From: Nocardioides islandensis
GTDB lineage: Bacteria > Actinomycetota > Actinomycetes > Propionibacteriales > Nocardioidaceae
Direction of reading: 5' to 3'
Assembly (NCBI RefSeq): GCF_015352455.1
Contig: NZ_JADKPN010000020.1
Location: 23,961-87,960 of the forward strand
DNA length: 64,000 nucleotides
Part shown: piece by piece, positions 40,668 through 49,161 of the stretch
How positions within the stretch are numbered: the stretch's first letter is position 1
Layout of the letters: every line of letters begins with the position of its first letter
Made by a program: the position numbers and the translations under genes
The notes under the pieces: model-generated
The model's database searches: none
Told to the model about the DNA's origin: nothing
What the model saw: only the letters and a program-made list of their open reading frames with translations

Positions 40668-41626
40668 CCACGCGGTCGGAGGACTTCGCCGCAGAGGTGG
40701 CGCCGCTGCGAGCCGGGCTGCTGCTGCACTGCTACCGGATGCTCGGCTCGTCCCACGACGCGGAGGACGCCGTGCAGGAGACGTTGCTGCGCGGGTGGCG
40801 GGGGATCGAGAGGTTCGAGGGCCGTAGCGCGCTGCGGACGTGGCTCTACTCGGTGGCCACCAACGTCTGCCTGCGGGAGATCGAGCGGCGCGGGCGACGG
40901 CTGGTCCCGATGGATCTGGGGCCGGCCGCCGACCCGGCCGACGGGCTGGCGGCGCCGCTGGTGGAGACCGTCTGGCTCGGGCCCCTTCCGGACGCCGGGA
41001 TCTCGTGGCAGTCCGCCCCGGCCGACGCGGTGTACGAGCAGCGGGAGTCGGTGGAGCTGGCCTTCGTGGTCGCGCTCCAGCGACTGCCCGCGCTCCAGCG
41101 GGCGGTCCTGGTGCTGCGCGACGTGCTCGCGTTCACGGCCGCCGAGACCGCCGAGGTCCTGGACACGACCGTCGACTCGGTGACCAGTGCCCTGGCGCGG
41201 GCGCGAGGGTCGTTGCGGTCCTCGCTCCCCGAGCGGAGCCAGCAGGAGGTGCTGCGTGAGGTCGGTGACCGTCAGGTGCGGGCCACGGTGGCGGCGTTCG
41301 TCGCGGCCTGGGAGCGCAGCGACGTCGACGCCGTGGTGGCGCTGCTGGCCGACGACGTCGAGATGACGATGCCGCCGTTCGCCGAGTGGTACCGCGGGCG
41401 CGAGGACGTGGCGACGTTCCTGGCCCGCACCCCGCTGCGGCCGGGCCGGCGGTGGCGGCTCGCCCCCACGGGCGCCAACGCGCAGCCGGCGATCGCGTTC
41501 GCGGTCTGGGACGAGCAGGTCGGCGCGTACCTGAGCCACGGCCTGTCGCTGCTCACGTTCGGCGCCGGCGGCATCACGGCCTTCACCAGCTTCCTCAACC
41601 CCGAGCTGGTCCGGGCCGCGCCGTGA
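40664..41626 (+). CDS. ECF sigma factor with SnoaL-like C-terminal domain
   Basis: A 320-residue sigma factor. Region 2 (about 10-80) includes LLLHCYRMLGSSHDAEDAVQ and LRTWLYSVATNVCL; region 4 (about 125-185) LPALQRAVLVLRDVLAFTAA with TTVDSVTSALARARGSL. The C-terminal 115 residues (RATVAAFVAAWERSDVDAVV, PPFAEWYRGREDVATFLA) form an NTF2/SnoaL-like domain that in such ECF classes controls activity without a separate anti-sigma factor. Third gene of the transporter operon. Converges on the phosphotransferase gene. Confidence 0.92.
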   Translation: MTTRSEDFAAEVAPLRAGLLLHCYRMLGSSHDAEDAVQETLLRGWRGIERFEGRSALRTWLYSVATNVCLREIERRGRRLVPMDLGPAADPADGLAAPLVETVWLGPLPDAGISWQSAPADAVYEQRESVELAFVVALQRLPALQRAVLVLRDVLAFTAAETAEVLDTTVDSVTSALARARGSLRSSLPERSQQEVLREVGDRQVRATVAAFVAAWERSDVDAVVALLADDVEMTMPPFAEWYRGREDVATFLARTPLRPGRRWRLAPTGANAQPAIAFAVWDEQVGAYLSHGLSLLTFGAGGITAFTSFLNPELVRAAP

Positions 41627-41648
41627 CGGCGGACCGGGTCCGGGCCGG

Positions 41649-42383
41649 TCAGGCCGGCCGGACCTGGGCCAGCCGCCGGACGGCGTAGTCGTCCTTCCAG
41701 CAGACGGCGGCCTCCCACGCCGCAGCGGCCTGGGAGGCGACATCGAGCTCGTCGACGTCGAGGCCGGCGGCGTTGTGCGGCAGCGCCAGGTCGAGGGCCG
41801 GGACGTCGACTCGTGCCTCGTCCCAGTCGATCAGGGTGACCGTGTCCGCCGTGACTCGCACGTTGCCGGGGTTGTCGGGGTTGCCGTGGACGACGCACGT
41901 CGGCCGTCCGACGAGTCGGGCCCATGCCGCTCGGCAACGCTCGACGGCCTCCGCGGGCATCGCACCGAGGTCGATCTTCGTCCCCGTCCCGCTGTGCAGG
42001 AGGTCGGTGGAGGACCGCCAGCCCGGTCGCTGCGGCCAGCCCCGTGTCAGCTCGTGCAGCCGGCGCAGCGTGTCGGCCACCCGGCGCCAGTCGTCCTCGG
42101 TCGTCGGCGGTCCGCCCTCGACGTACGTCATCACCACCAGGCCGTCGGCGTACAGCCGCCCGTCGGTCGTCGGGATCGGCGCCGGGACGGGCAGGCCCTC
42201 CCGGTCGAGGTGCTGGAGGAGCGAGGTCTCCCACTGGAGGTCGGCGTCGCTCCTGGTGCCCAGACGAGCCACCGCGCGTCGACCGCCGAGGCGCACGCTC
42301 CACACGTCGTTCGCGGTGCCGCCGGTGAGCGGCTCGGTCCGAGCGGCGCCGTCACCCCACTGCTCGAGTGCCTCCCAGCCCAC
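41649..42383 (-). CDS. Aminoglycoside-phosphotransferase-family kinase
   Basis: A 244-residue protein kinase-like small-molecule kinase (APH fold). LTGGTANDVWSVRLGGRRAV is the glycine loop and Lys-equivalent strand; the catalytic loop is VVHGNPDNPGN (HGD/N-x4-N) and the metal motif LIDWDEARV. Note that the usual catalytic Asp in HGDxxxxN is Asn here (HGNPDNPGN), with Asp two positions later. It follows the TetR gene by seven bases. The substrate is unknown and resistance should not be assumed. Confidence 0.85.
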   Translation of the reverse strand: MGWEALEQWGDGAARTEPLTGGTANDVWSVRLGGRRAVARLGTRSDADLQWETSLLQHLDREGLPVPAPIPTTDGRLYADGLVVMTYVEGGPPTTEDDWRRVADTLRRLHELTRGWPQRPGWRSSTDLLHSGTGTKIDLGAMPAEAVERCRAAWARLVGRPTCVVHGNPDNPGNVRVTADTVTLIDWDEARVDVPALDLALPHNAAGLDVDELDVASQAAAAWEAAVCWKDDYAVRRLAQVRPA

Positions 42384-42390
42384 CGGCGCC

Positions 42391-43083
42391 CTAGATCTTC
42401 CCGCGGGCGGCGGCGAGGGCGGTGGCGACCATGTGCGCCTTCACCTGCTCGGGACTGATCTCGCCGACGACCGGGACTCCCGGTGCCGCCTCGCGGATCA
42501 CCAGGCCCGACCGCGCGAGCATCAGCGCGCCGAGTCCGCTGGCGTAGAGCGTGTTGGCCAGCAGGGTCGCGTCCTTCACCTTGAACTCGCCGGTGGCGTT
42601 GCCCGCCTCGATCACCGACGACAGGCTGCGCAGGCACGCCGCCATCCCGCCGCCGAGCTTGAGCAGTGCCCGTTCCGACACCTCGTCGAGCAGCTCGCTG
42701 CCGGGGCGCCGCATCAGGGCCTGGGCGCAGTCGACGAACGCCGGGTGCTCGAGTGCGTAGTCGGCGAACGTCGTGACGATGGCGGTGAGCCGCTTGTCCG
42801 GGGACTTGGACGTCTTCGCGGCGGCGTCCAGCAGACCGGCCAGCTCCTCGAGGTAGCTGACCATGGTCAGCGCGAAGAGGTCCTCCTTGCCGGTGAAGTG
42901 CCGGTAGACGATCGCCCGGTTGACGCCGACCGCTCGCGCGATCTCGTCGATGTTGGCCTCGCGCACGCCGCTGCGGTCGAACAACCGGCGCGTCGCCGTG
43001 ACGATCTCGGCCTCGCGGGCCCGGCGACGGGCCGCCGCGGCCGTACGACGACCGTCGGACTCGCGGGTGGGCACGGTGCTCAT
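42391..43083 (-). CDS. TetR-family transcriptional regulator
   Basis: A 230-residue regulator. The HTH (about 25-72) reads EIVTATRRLFDRSGVREANI and DEIARAVGVNRAIVYRHFTG followed by KEDLFALTM. The C-terminal domain (PDKRLTAIVTTFADYALEHP, LLDEVSERALLKLGGGMAAC) is of the type with an all-helical ligand pocket. ATG 43083 overlaps the stop of the GDSL esterase gene (ATGA). It is the second gene of a three-gene unit and probably acts on the operon promoter, which holds a striking 17-bp inverted repeat. Confidence 0.9.
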   Translation of the reverse strand: MSTVPTRESDGRRTAAAARRRAREAEIVTATRRLFDRSGVREANIDEIARAVGVNRAIVYRHFTGKEDLFALTMVSYLEELAGLLDAAAKTSKSPDKRLTAIVTTFADYALEHPAFVDCAQALMRRPGSELLDEVSERALLKLGGGMAACLRSLSSVIEAGNATGEFKVKDATLLANTLYASGLGALMLARSGLVIREAAPGVPVVGEISPEQVKAHMVATALAAARGKI

Positions 43084-44210
43084 CGTAGGAGCGGCTGGGC
43101 GGCGAACCGCTCCCCCATGAGCCGGTGCGTCGCCTCGTCGGGGTGCAGCTGGTCGGGGAGCGGCAGCTCGGCGGCGTCACCCTCGCCGTAGAGCTGCCGT
43201 CCGTCGAGGTAGGTGAGATGCGGGTCGGTGGCGCGGCGCTCCTCGACGATACGTGCGAGCTCGGCACGGATGGTGGTGAGCGTCAGGCGGGTCGGGTCGG
43301 CGGGGTCGCCGGTCGCCGTGAACGACAGCCTGCCCTCGGCCAGCGCGCTCAGGTCGGGCACGGCCGGGCCCGGTGTGTGCTCGTGGATCGGGCACAGGAT
43401 CGCCGAGACGACGAGCAGCGGCGTGGTGGGGTGGCCGTCGCGGATGGTGTCGAGGAACCCGTGCACGGCCGGCCCGAACGCCCGCAGCCGCATCAGGTCG
43501 TGGTTCACCAGGTTGATGCCGAGCTTGAGGCTGATGAGGTCGGCCCGGGTGTCCCGGATGGTGCGGGCCACGAACGGGTCGAGCAGCGCGCTGCCGCCGA
43601 AGCCGAGGTTGACCAGGTCGACGCCGGCACTCGTGGCGGCGATCGCCGGCCAGGTCGTCGACGGGCTGGCGGCGTTCGAGCCGTGGCTGATCGAGGAGCC
43701 GTGGTGGAGCCAGGTACGGCGGTCGGTCGCCGTCGGACGGAGGGCCTCGTCGCCGCGCAGGGCGACCAGCTCGGTGGACTCGTTGTGCGGCAGCCAGATC
43801 TCGACGCGCTTCTCGCCGGCCGGGAGGCCGTCGAACCGGACCGTCGCGATCGGGCCCTCGGTCAGGGTGGCGGCGCCGGTGGCCATGTCGACGGTCCGGA
43901 CGTTGCCGCCCTGCGCCGTCGCCTGGGCCACGAGCTCGCCCTCGACCAGCAGGTCGTAGATCCCGTCCGGCCGCGGCGGCGCGCCGGCGTACGCCAGCTT
44001 CGTCGGGAGCACGTCGAGCTCGAGCGTCGTCGCCGTCGTGGTCAGCGCGAGACGGACGCCGGACGGCTGCGCCTCGGCCTGGGCGAGCTGGTCGTCGGGG
44101 ATCTGCACGCGGGCGGGAGCCGGCAGCCGGTGGGGGAGCAGGCCGCGCCCGGTCGGCTCGAGGTCGAGCGCGCCGCGGACGAGGTCGGCGGTGATCGGCG
44201 TCGTAGGCAT
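43080..44210 (-). CDS. GDSL/SGNH-type esterase
   Basis: A 376-residue SGNH-fold hydrolase. An N-terminal beta-sandwich (about 1-165) precedes the catalytic domain. Block I is WLHHGSSISHGSNAASPSTT, with GSS replacing GDS; block II NLGFGGSALLDPF; block III LKLGINLVNHD (GxN); block V LPLPDQLHPDEATH with the Asp-x-x-His pair. Cytoplasmic, as no signal peptide is visible. ATG 44210 is preceded at six bases by CAGGGT, a possible leaderless -10. First gene of the esterase-TetR-kinase operon. Likely an acetyl or carbohydrate esterase. Confidence 0.87.
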   Translation of the reverse strand: MPTTPITADLVRGALDLEPTGRGLLPHRLPAPARVQIPDDQLAQAEAQPSGVRLALTTTATTLELDVLPTKLAYAGAPPRPDGIYDLLVEGELVAQATAQGGNVRTVDMATGAATLTEGPIATVRFDGLPAGEKRVEIWLPHNESTELVALRGDEALRPTATDRRTWLHHGSSISHGSNAASPSTTWPAIAATSAGVDLVNLGFGGSALLDPFVARTIRDTRADLISLKLGINLVNHDLMRLRAFGPAVHGFLDTIRDGHPTTPLLVVSAILCPIHEHTPGPAVPDLSALAEGRLSFTATGDPADPTRLTLTTIRAELARIVEERRATDPHLTYLDGRQLYGEGDAAELPLPDQLHPDEATHRLMGERFAAQPLLR

Positions 44211-44216
44211 GGCACC

Positions 44217-44222
44217 ACCCTG
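44217..44222 (-). promoter_or_regulatory. -10-like element of the GDSL esterase operon
   Basis: CAGGGT on the minus strand, six bases before ATG 44210, directly abutting the left arm of the 17-bp inverted repeat. Confidence 0.4.
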
Positions 44223-44278
44223 CCGGGTCGTGTGCCTGAGAACGGGCTACCGCGCGTCGTGAGGCACACGACCCGGCA
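44221..44278. repeat. 17-bp perfect inverted repeat between two divergent operons
   Basis: TGCCGGGTCGTGTGCCT (44221-44237) and AGGCACACGACCCGGCA (44262-44278) are perfect inverted copies separated by 24 bases. The pair lies in the 173-base gap between the divergent GDSL and ECF genes. Half-sites GTCGTG also recur at 44256-44261. Either a paired operator for the TetR protein encoded in the adjacent operon, or a miniature hairpin element. Confidence 0.7.
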
Positions 44279-44383
44279 CATCGTCGCGTCTGGGAGGAGA
44301 ATTCCTGGCGGGCTCGGGAACCGGAGGCGGTACCTGGGGCTCGTCCTCGCGTCAGGGCCGATGCGGAGGCGCGGGAGGTGGGC

Positions 44384-44878
44384 ATGCACGGTGCGCTCGA
44401 CCTCGACGCGCTGTACCAGGCGTCGTACCGGCGCCTGGTCGTGCAGATGTACGCCATCTGCGGTGACCTCGTGGAGGCCGAGGACGCGGTGCAGGAGGCG
44501 TTCGTCACCGCGATCCGCAAGCGTCGGCAGCTCGAGGCCGTCGCCAACCACGAGGCATGGCTGCGGACGGTCGCCGTCAACCGGCTGCGATCCGGCTGGA
44601 GGCACGCGGCCGTCGTACGCCGCCTGCAGCCGCGGGTGCCCGGCTCACAGGCGGCGGTCGAGGTCGGACCCGACCACGTGGCCCTCGTCCGGGCACTGGC
44701 TGGGCTCGACGCCGCGGGCAGGGAGGTCGTCGTGCTGCACCACCTCGCGGACCTGGGGACCGCGGAGATCGCCGCCGAGCTCGGCATCCCGGAGGGCACC
44801 GTGAAGTCGCGGCTGTCGCGGGCCCGGGCGCGACTGGCCGCGCTGCTCGACGAGCGGGAGGAGTGGGAACGTGCCTGA
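44384..44878 (+). CDS. ECF sigma factor (second)
   Basis: A 164-residue sigma factor. Region 2: LDALYQASYRRLVVQMYAIC and VEAEDAVQEAFVTAI; region 4: LDAAGREVVVLHHLADLGTA, EIAAELGIPEGTVKSRLSRA. ATG 44384 is preferred to GTG 44378 because GGAGG is five bases before it. The reading frame overlaps the next gene by 8 bases. The arrangement (short sigma plus membrane protein) repeats that at 6815-8412. Confidence 0.92.
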   Translation: MHGALDLDALYQASYRRLVVQMYAICGDLVEAEDAVQEAFVTAIRKRRQLEAVANHEAWLRTVAVNRLRSGWRHAAVVRRLQPRVPGSQAAVEVGPDHVALVRALAGLDAAGREVVVLHHLADLGTAEIAAELGIPEGTVKSRLSRARARLAALLDEREEWERA

Positions 44879-46196
44879 CCTCACGTCGTTGCGCAGCCTG
44901 GGCGACCGCGTTCAGCCGCCGCCGCTGGGTGCCCTGCAGGACGTCGCCCGGCGTCGCTCGCGTCTGTCCGCGACGCTCGCGGCCGTCGGCGCCGTGGCCG
45001 TCGCGGTCGTGGCCACCGTGGTGTTCCTGCTCGTGCCCCGGGAGGACGGTGCGGTACCGGAGCCCGTGCACCCGCCGACGCCCTCCCCGACCCGGACCGC
45101 GACGGACGAGTCGGGCGGACCGGCCACGCATGCGTCCGACACGTCCATGACGCTGCGCGAGGTCGTGGCCAAGCCGAACGCCGACCTGGTCCTGTCGGGC
45201 ATCTCGCTCGACGACCCGGACTTCCGGGTCGCGATCTGGTCGGCGCCGTGCTCGTGGTGCCCCAACGACGACGAGCCGCGCGGGCGTCCGCGTTTCTGGG
45301 CCATGGCGATCACGACCGACGGCTTCGAGAGCACGATGTACCGCCGGATCCCGTACGACCCGTACCGCGACCCCGGATTCACCGAGGTGGTCAGCCCCGG
45401 CCCCGGCCTCCTGCTGCTGGTCGACGCGGGGAACCCGAACAGTCCCGGCTGGTTGCTGCGCGACGACGGGACCCTCACCCACCTCGCCGCGGCCGTGGAG
45501 ACCAGGTCGGGGGACGCGCGCCGGTGGCACTGGTGCGGCGGGTACGACGCCGACCCGGCCGCGCCGACGTCACCCGTCGGCTGGTGCCTCGTCGATGCCG
45601 AGACCGACACGTCCTACCAGGCCGAGGCGCCCTGGCTGGTCGACGAGCTCGTTCACGGCCGCCCGGCCGTGAGTCCCGCGGAGGCGGACGAGCCGTGGGG
45701 ACTGGAGAACGTCACCGACCTCGTGCCGTACTGGTACGACGGCGGCGTCCTGCACACTCGTGACTTCGGCCCCGCCGACGCGACCGGCACGGTGTCCGGG
45801 ATGCCGAGGGGCGAGATGGCGGTCTGGTCGCTGGACCCGGCGTCGCTGGTCCTCACCGTGCGGTCGAGCGGGGAAGGGGGGCAGCCGTGGCAGGTCCGCC
45901 GGATCGCGCTGCCATCGGCGCCGTCCAGGCTCTCGGTCCACCGCACCCGGAGCGGTGCCCTGATGGCTCTCGACTCCGGCGGCGAGCTCGCTCTGTACGC
46001 GTGGCCGCCCCGGCAGATCTGGCGGGCCGACGCCGACGCGGACTCCTTCGACGTGGTCTACGTCGAGTCGGAGCGCACCGACGTGGCGGGGTACGACGCG
46101 ACCGCGTTCACCGAGCTCGGTGGCCGGATCTGGTCGGGCGGGCTCTGGTCCGACGACGACGGGCGCACGTGGCACGCGGTCCGCGACTGGCGCTGA
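44871..46196 (+). CDS. Membrane-anchored sigma partner with BNR-like extracellular domain
   Basis: A 441-residue protein with a short cytoplasmic N-terminus (about 32 residues), one membrane segment (SATLAAVGAVAVAVVATVVF, about 32-55) and a large outside domain. The domain has several W/G-rich beta strands and ends with SGGLWSDDDGRTWHAVRDW, a sialidase Asp-box (S-x-D-x-G-x-T-W), which suggests a beta-propeller. It starts GTG 44871 eight bases before the sigma stop. Likely a sensor or anti-sigma component; no ASD zinc motif seen. Confidence 0.75.
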   Translation: MPDLTSLRSLGDRVQPPPLGALQDVARRRSRLSATLAAVGAVAVAVVATVVFLLVPREDGAVPEPVHPPTPSPTRTATDESGGPATHASDTSMTLREVVAKPNADLVLSGISLDDPDFRVAIWSAPCSWCPNDDEPRGRPRFWAMAITTDGFESTMYRRIPYDPYRDPGFTEVVSPGPGLLLLVDAGNPNSPGWLLRDDGTLTHLAAAVETRSGDARRWHWCGGYDADPAAPTSPVGWCLVDAETDTSYQAEAPWLVDELVHGRPAVSPAEADEPWGLENVTDLVPYWYDGGVLHTRDFGPADATGTVSGMPRGEMAVWSLDPASLVLTVRSSGEGGQPWQVRRIALPSAPSRLSVHRTRSGALMALDSGGELALYAWPPRQIWRADADADSFDVVYVESERTDVAGYDATAFTELGGRIWSGGLWSDDDGRTWHAVRDWR

Positions 46197-46207
46197 GGAC
46201 GCCGGCG

Positions 46208-47725
46208 TCAGCCCCCGAACATCTCCTTCACCGTCGCCAGGGTGTCGGCCTCGTCGGGCGACTTGTCGTCGCGGTAGCGAACGACGCGGGCGAACCTCAG
46301 CGCGATGCCGCCGGGGTACCGCGTCGACCGCTGGATGCCGTCGAGGGCGATCTCGACCACCTGCTCCGGGCGGACCGGCACGACGTGGTGGGCCTTGACC
46401 TCGGCCGGCTCGAGGGCGAGCTCGGTGAACCGCCCGGTCTGCCAGGCGAGCATCTCGTCGGTCATCCCCTTGAACGTCTTGCCGAGCATCACGAACCCGT
46501 CGCCGTCGTCGGCCCGGGCGCCGAGGTGGATGTTGGAGAGCCACCCCTCGCGGCGGCCGGAGCCCCACTCGACGGCGAGCACGACGAGGTCGAGGGTGTG
46601 CACCGGCTTGACCTTGACCCACGCGGAGCCGCGGCGGCCGGCGTCGTACGGGGCGGACACCGACTTCACCACCACGCCCTCGTGCCCGAGGTCCAGCGCG
46701 GTCCGCACGAACGACTCCGCCTCCGCGACGTCGGACGTCGTGACGCTGGGCGTGCGGTGCTCGGCCGGGACGAGGTCGGCGAGGGCGGCCCAGCGCTCCG
46801 CGCCCGGCCGGTCGAGGAGGTTGGTGCCGTCGAGGTGGAGCAGGTCGAAGAAGTAGGGCGTGACCGTGACGCCGGCGCCCATCGCCGTGCGCGAGGCGGT
46901 CTCCTGGAACGGCCGCGGCCGGCCGTCGTCGGCCAGTGCGAGTGCCTCGCCGTCGAGCACCAGCCGCGAGGCGGGCAGCGCGCGCACGATGTCGACCACC
47001 TCGGGCAACCGGTCGGTGATCACGTCCAGCGATCGGGTGGCGATCACGACGTCGTCGCCGTCCTTGTGCACCTGGATGCGGATGCCGTCCAGCTTGGTGT
47101 CGATGCTCACCGCGCCGCCGCCGGCCTTGGCCATCGCCGCCCCCACGTCCGGGGCGCTCGAGGCGAGCATCGGCAGGACCGGGCGGCCGACCTCGAGACA
47201 CACCTCGGCCAGCGCCGACTCCCCGGAGAAGGCCGCCCGCGCGATCGGCACGGTGCCGCCGGCGAGCATGGCGGCGCGGCGTACGGCCGAGAGCGGAGCA
47301 CCCGACGCCGCCGCCAGCCCCTCCTGGACGAGCGCGTCGAGCGCGCCCTGGCGCACGTTGCCGGTGATGACCCCGCGCAGCCACACCTGCTCCTCGGCCG
47401 TCGCCCGGCCCAGCAGGTCCTGGACCGCGGCCGCCCGGGCGGCCTGCGAGCCGCTGCCGGAGAGGCCGGCGAGGTGCTCGAACGCCGCGTGCACCTCGTG
47501 CACCGTCAATGACGGCTCGTCCGCGGGCTCGGGCGGCGAGCCGAGCCCGCGCCAGCCCACGCCCGTGCGTCGCTGCAGCAGTGAGCCGCCGAGGTAGGCG
47601 ACGACGACCTCGAGCTCTCCCGGACCGGCCTCGGCCAACGGGACGGCCAAGGCCGCGACCTTGGCCTTGCGGGACCGCGTGGCGGCGACGGTCTGCGAGG
47701 TCTCCACGATCCTGGCGAGCAGCAC
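46208..47725 (-). CDS. lig: ATP-dependent DNA ligase
   Basis: A 505-residue ligase of the mycobacterial LigB type. Residues 1-190 are the N-terminal DNA-binding domain (QAARAAAVQDLLGRATAEEQ, WLRGVITGNVRQGALDAL). The adenylation motif I is DTKLDGIRIQ with the nucleophilic Lys; other nucleotidyltransferase motifs are RLVLDGEALAL, PYFFDLLHLDG, EGVVVKSVSAPYDAGRRG and WVKVKP. The OB-fold C-terminus carries HHVVPVRPEQVVEIALDGIQ. It joins nicks using ATP. GTG 47725 is six bases after CACAAT. Second ligase in an organism that presumably also has an NAD-dependent one. Confidence 0.93.
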   Translation of the reverse strand: MLLARIVETSQTVAATRSRKAKVAALAVPLAEAGPGELEVVVAYLGGSLLQRRTGVGWRGLGSPPEPADEPSLTVHEVHAAFEHLAGLSGSGSQAARAAAVQDLLGRATAEEQVWLRGVITGNVRQGALDALVQEGLAAASGAPLSAVRRAAMLAGGTVPIARAAFSGESALAEVCLEVGRPVLPMLASSAPDVGAAMAKAGGGAVSIDTKLDGIRIQVHKDGDDVVIATRSLDVITDRLPEVVDIVRALPASRLVLDGEALALADDGRPRPFQETASRTAMGAGVTVTPYFFDLLHLDGTNLLDRPGAERWAALADLVPAEHRTPSVTTSDVAEAESFVRTALDLGHEGVVVKSVSAPYDAGRRGSAWVKVKPVHTLDLVVLAVEWGSGRREGWLSNIHLGARADDGDGFVMLGKTFKGMTDEMLAWQTGRFTELALEPAEVKAHHVVPVRPEQVVEIALDGIQRSTRYPGGIALRFARVVRYRDDKSPDEADTLATVKEMFGG

Positions 47726-48009
47726 CGGGCCATTGTGGACGTCGGTGCCGACGGCCCGCCCGGCGCGGTCGTGAGGGGGTCCTCGTCCACTTCTCGTCGG
47801 GGAGACCTGGGGGAAGGGTTGCCCTTCTGGGCCATCGTCTGTTGTCTAGACGACCAGACCCCCTCAGGAGGACTGCTCTTGCTCGTGTTCTGAACCCCTG
47901 TCACCATCCCTGTCACCCCCCAACCCCCCCGGAGTTTCGCGCGCCCTTCTCCCCCTGCCTCTGGCGGTGACGCGAACGATGCTCCGCGCCCTGATCCTCG
48001 GGAGGGATC
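47726..48009. other. Long intergenic region between ligase and GH12-like gene
   Basis: No gene is evident. On the minus side CACAAT (47732-47737) is the ligase -10. On the plus side GAAGGG (47813-47818) pairs with CCCTTC (47822-47827), and TCGTCT (47835-47840) with AGACGA (47848-47853). A strong Shine-Dalgarno CAGGAGGA near 47864 precedes TTG CTC GTG TTC TGA, a possible four-codon leader peptide. A C-rich tract follows, then GGGAGGG before the ATG. Confidence 0.35.
47732..47737 (-). promoter_or_regulatory. -10 element, leaderless ligase gene
   Basis: CACAAT on the minus strand, six bases before the GTG at 47725. Confidence 0.4.
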
Positions 48010-49131
48010 ATGCGCAATGTCCGTTTCGCCGTCCTCACGCTGCTCGCGCTCGTGGTGAGCGGCTACCTCGTCCACACGTCCTACGACGACGCCCGGCACA
48101 CCGCGTCCCGCGACGCCACCGCCCAGCACCGTGCCAAGCACCGAGCTGCGACGGAGAAGAAGGCCACCTCCGGTGATGCCTCGAAGCGCGCCGGCACGCG
48201 CCACCGCCCGTCGGCCAAGGCGCGGGCGCTGCGGCAGCTGGCCGGCCGGGGGACGTCAGGTGGCGGCGTCTGCGCCAAGCGGCCGACCCTGCCCAGGTGC
48301 ACGGCACCACCGGTCCCGACCACGACGTCGGCGAACCCGACCGTGACGACGTCCACGTCGACGCCGACCTCGGCGGCCCCCACGCTCAGCGCGCCGCCGA
48401 CGAGCGCGACGACCAGCACGAGCGTGCCCACGTCGAGCGCACCGCCCACGTCGAGCGCGCCGCCCACGACGAGCGCGCCCCCGACCTCGGGGCCCAGCGG
48501 CACCTGCAGCCAGCCGGTGTGGACGGGGAGTGCCGCGACCGCCACCTACCAGCCGAGCGACACCTGGTGGGTCAACAACAACGCCTGGAGTGGCGGCCAC
48601 GGCCCCCAGACGATGTACGCGTGCAGCCCCTCGTCGTGGTACGTGACCTCCAACCAGCCCGACATGGGCGGCCAGGTCCAGACCTACCCGGACACCCAGT
48701 ACAACACCAACTCCACCAAGACGATCGGCCAGTACAACTCGATCACGTCGACGTTCTCCGAGGCGTTCCCGGCCGCCGGCTCGTGGGACGCGATGTACGA
48801 CATCTGGCTGAACAACTACAGCACCGAGATCATGATCTGGAACGAGTGGACGGGCACCAACCTCTACTGGCCCAACGACAAGTCGACCACCGTCGTGATC
48901 GGCGGGGTGCCGTACTGGTTCCAGAACAACGGCGGGATCTTCGTGTTCTTCCGGCAGACGATGGTGAAGTCCGGTTCGGTCGACCTGCTCGCGGCGATGA
49001 AGTACCTCGTCGGGCGCGGTCTGATCAAGTCGACCGACGTCCCGACCCAGCTGGAGTACGGCGTGGAGATCTGCTCGACCGCCGGCACCCAGACCTTCCC
49101 GATGACGGGCCTGACGTTCAACCTGTCCTGA
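48010..49131 (+). CDS. Secreted/anchored GH12-like glycoside hydrolase
   Basis: A 373-residue protein: N-terminal membrane segment (RFAVLTLLALVVSGYLVHT), a basic stretch, a Thr/Ser/Pro linker of about 60 residues rich in TSAPPTS, and a C-terminal domain (about 165-373). The domain resembles glycoside hydrolase family 12 (xyloglucanase/cellulase): TSNQPDMGGQVQTYPDTQYN, then AMYDIWLNN and EIMIW, where Glu273 matches the nucleophile position, and a second Glu (Glu353 in YGVEIC) near the C-terminus matching the acid/base. GGGAGGG lies upstream of the ATG. Whether the N-terminus is cleaved or anchors is unclear. The GH12 call is by motif only. Confidence 0.7.
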   Translation: MRNVRFAVLTLLALVVSGYLVHTSYDDARHTASRDATAQHRAKHRAATEKKATSGDASKRAGTRHRPSAKARALRQLAGRGTSGGGVCAKRPTLPRCTAPPVPTTTSANPTVTTSTSTPTSAAPTLSAPPTSATTSTSVPTSSAPPTSSAPPTTSAPPTSGPSGTCSQPVWTGSAATATYQPSDTWWVNNNAWSGGHGPQTMYACSPSSWYVTSNQPDMGGQVQTYPDTQYNTNSTKTIGQYNSITSTFSEAFPAAGSWDAMYDIWLNNYSTEIMIWNEWTGTNLYWPNDKSTTVVIGGVPYWFQNNGGIFVFFRQTMVKSGSVDLLAAMKYLVGRGLIKSTDVPTQLEYGVEICSTAGTQTFPMTGLTFNLS

Positions 49132-49161
49132 CGCGAGGAGGGAACACCGCACCGACCGTCG

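Noticed and set aside
41649..42383. Calling the phosphotransferase an antibiotic-resistance gene
   Set aside because: The APH fold covers many metabolic kinases, the catalytic loop differs from resistance enzymes, and the genomic context is an esterase-TetR operon.
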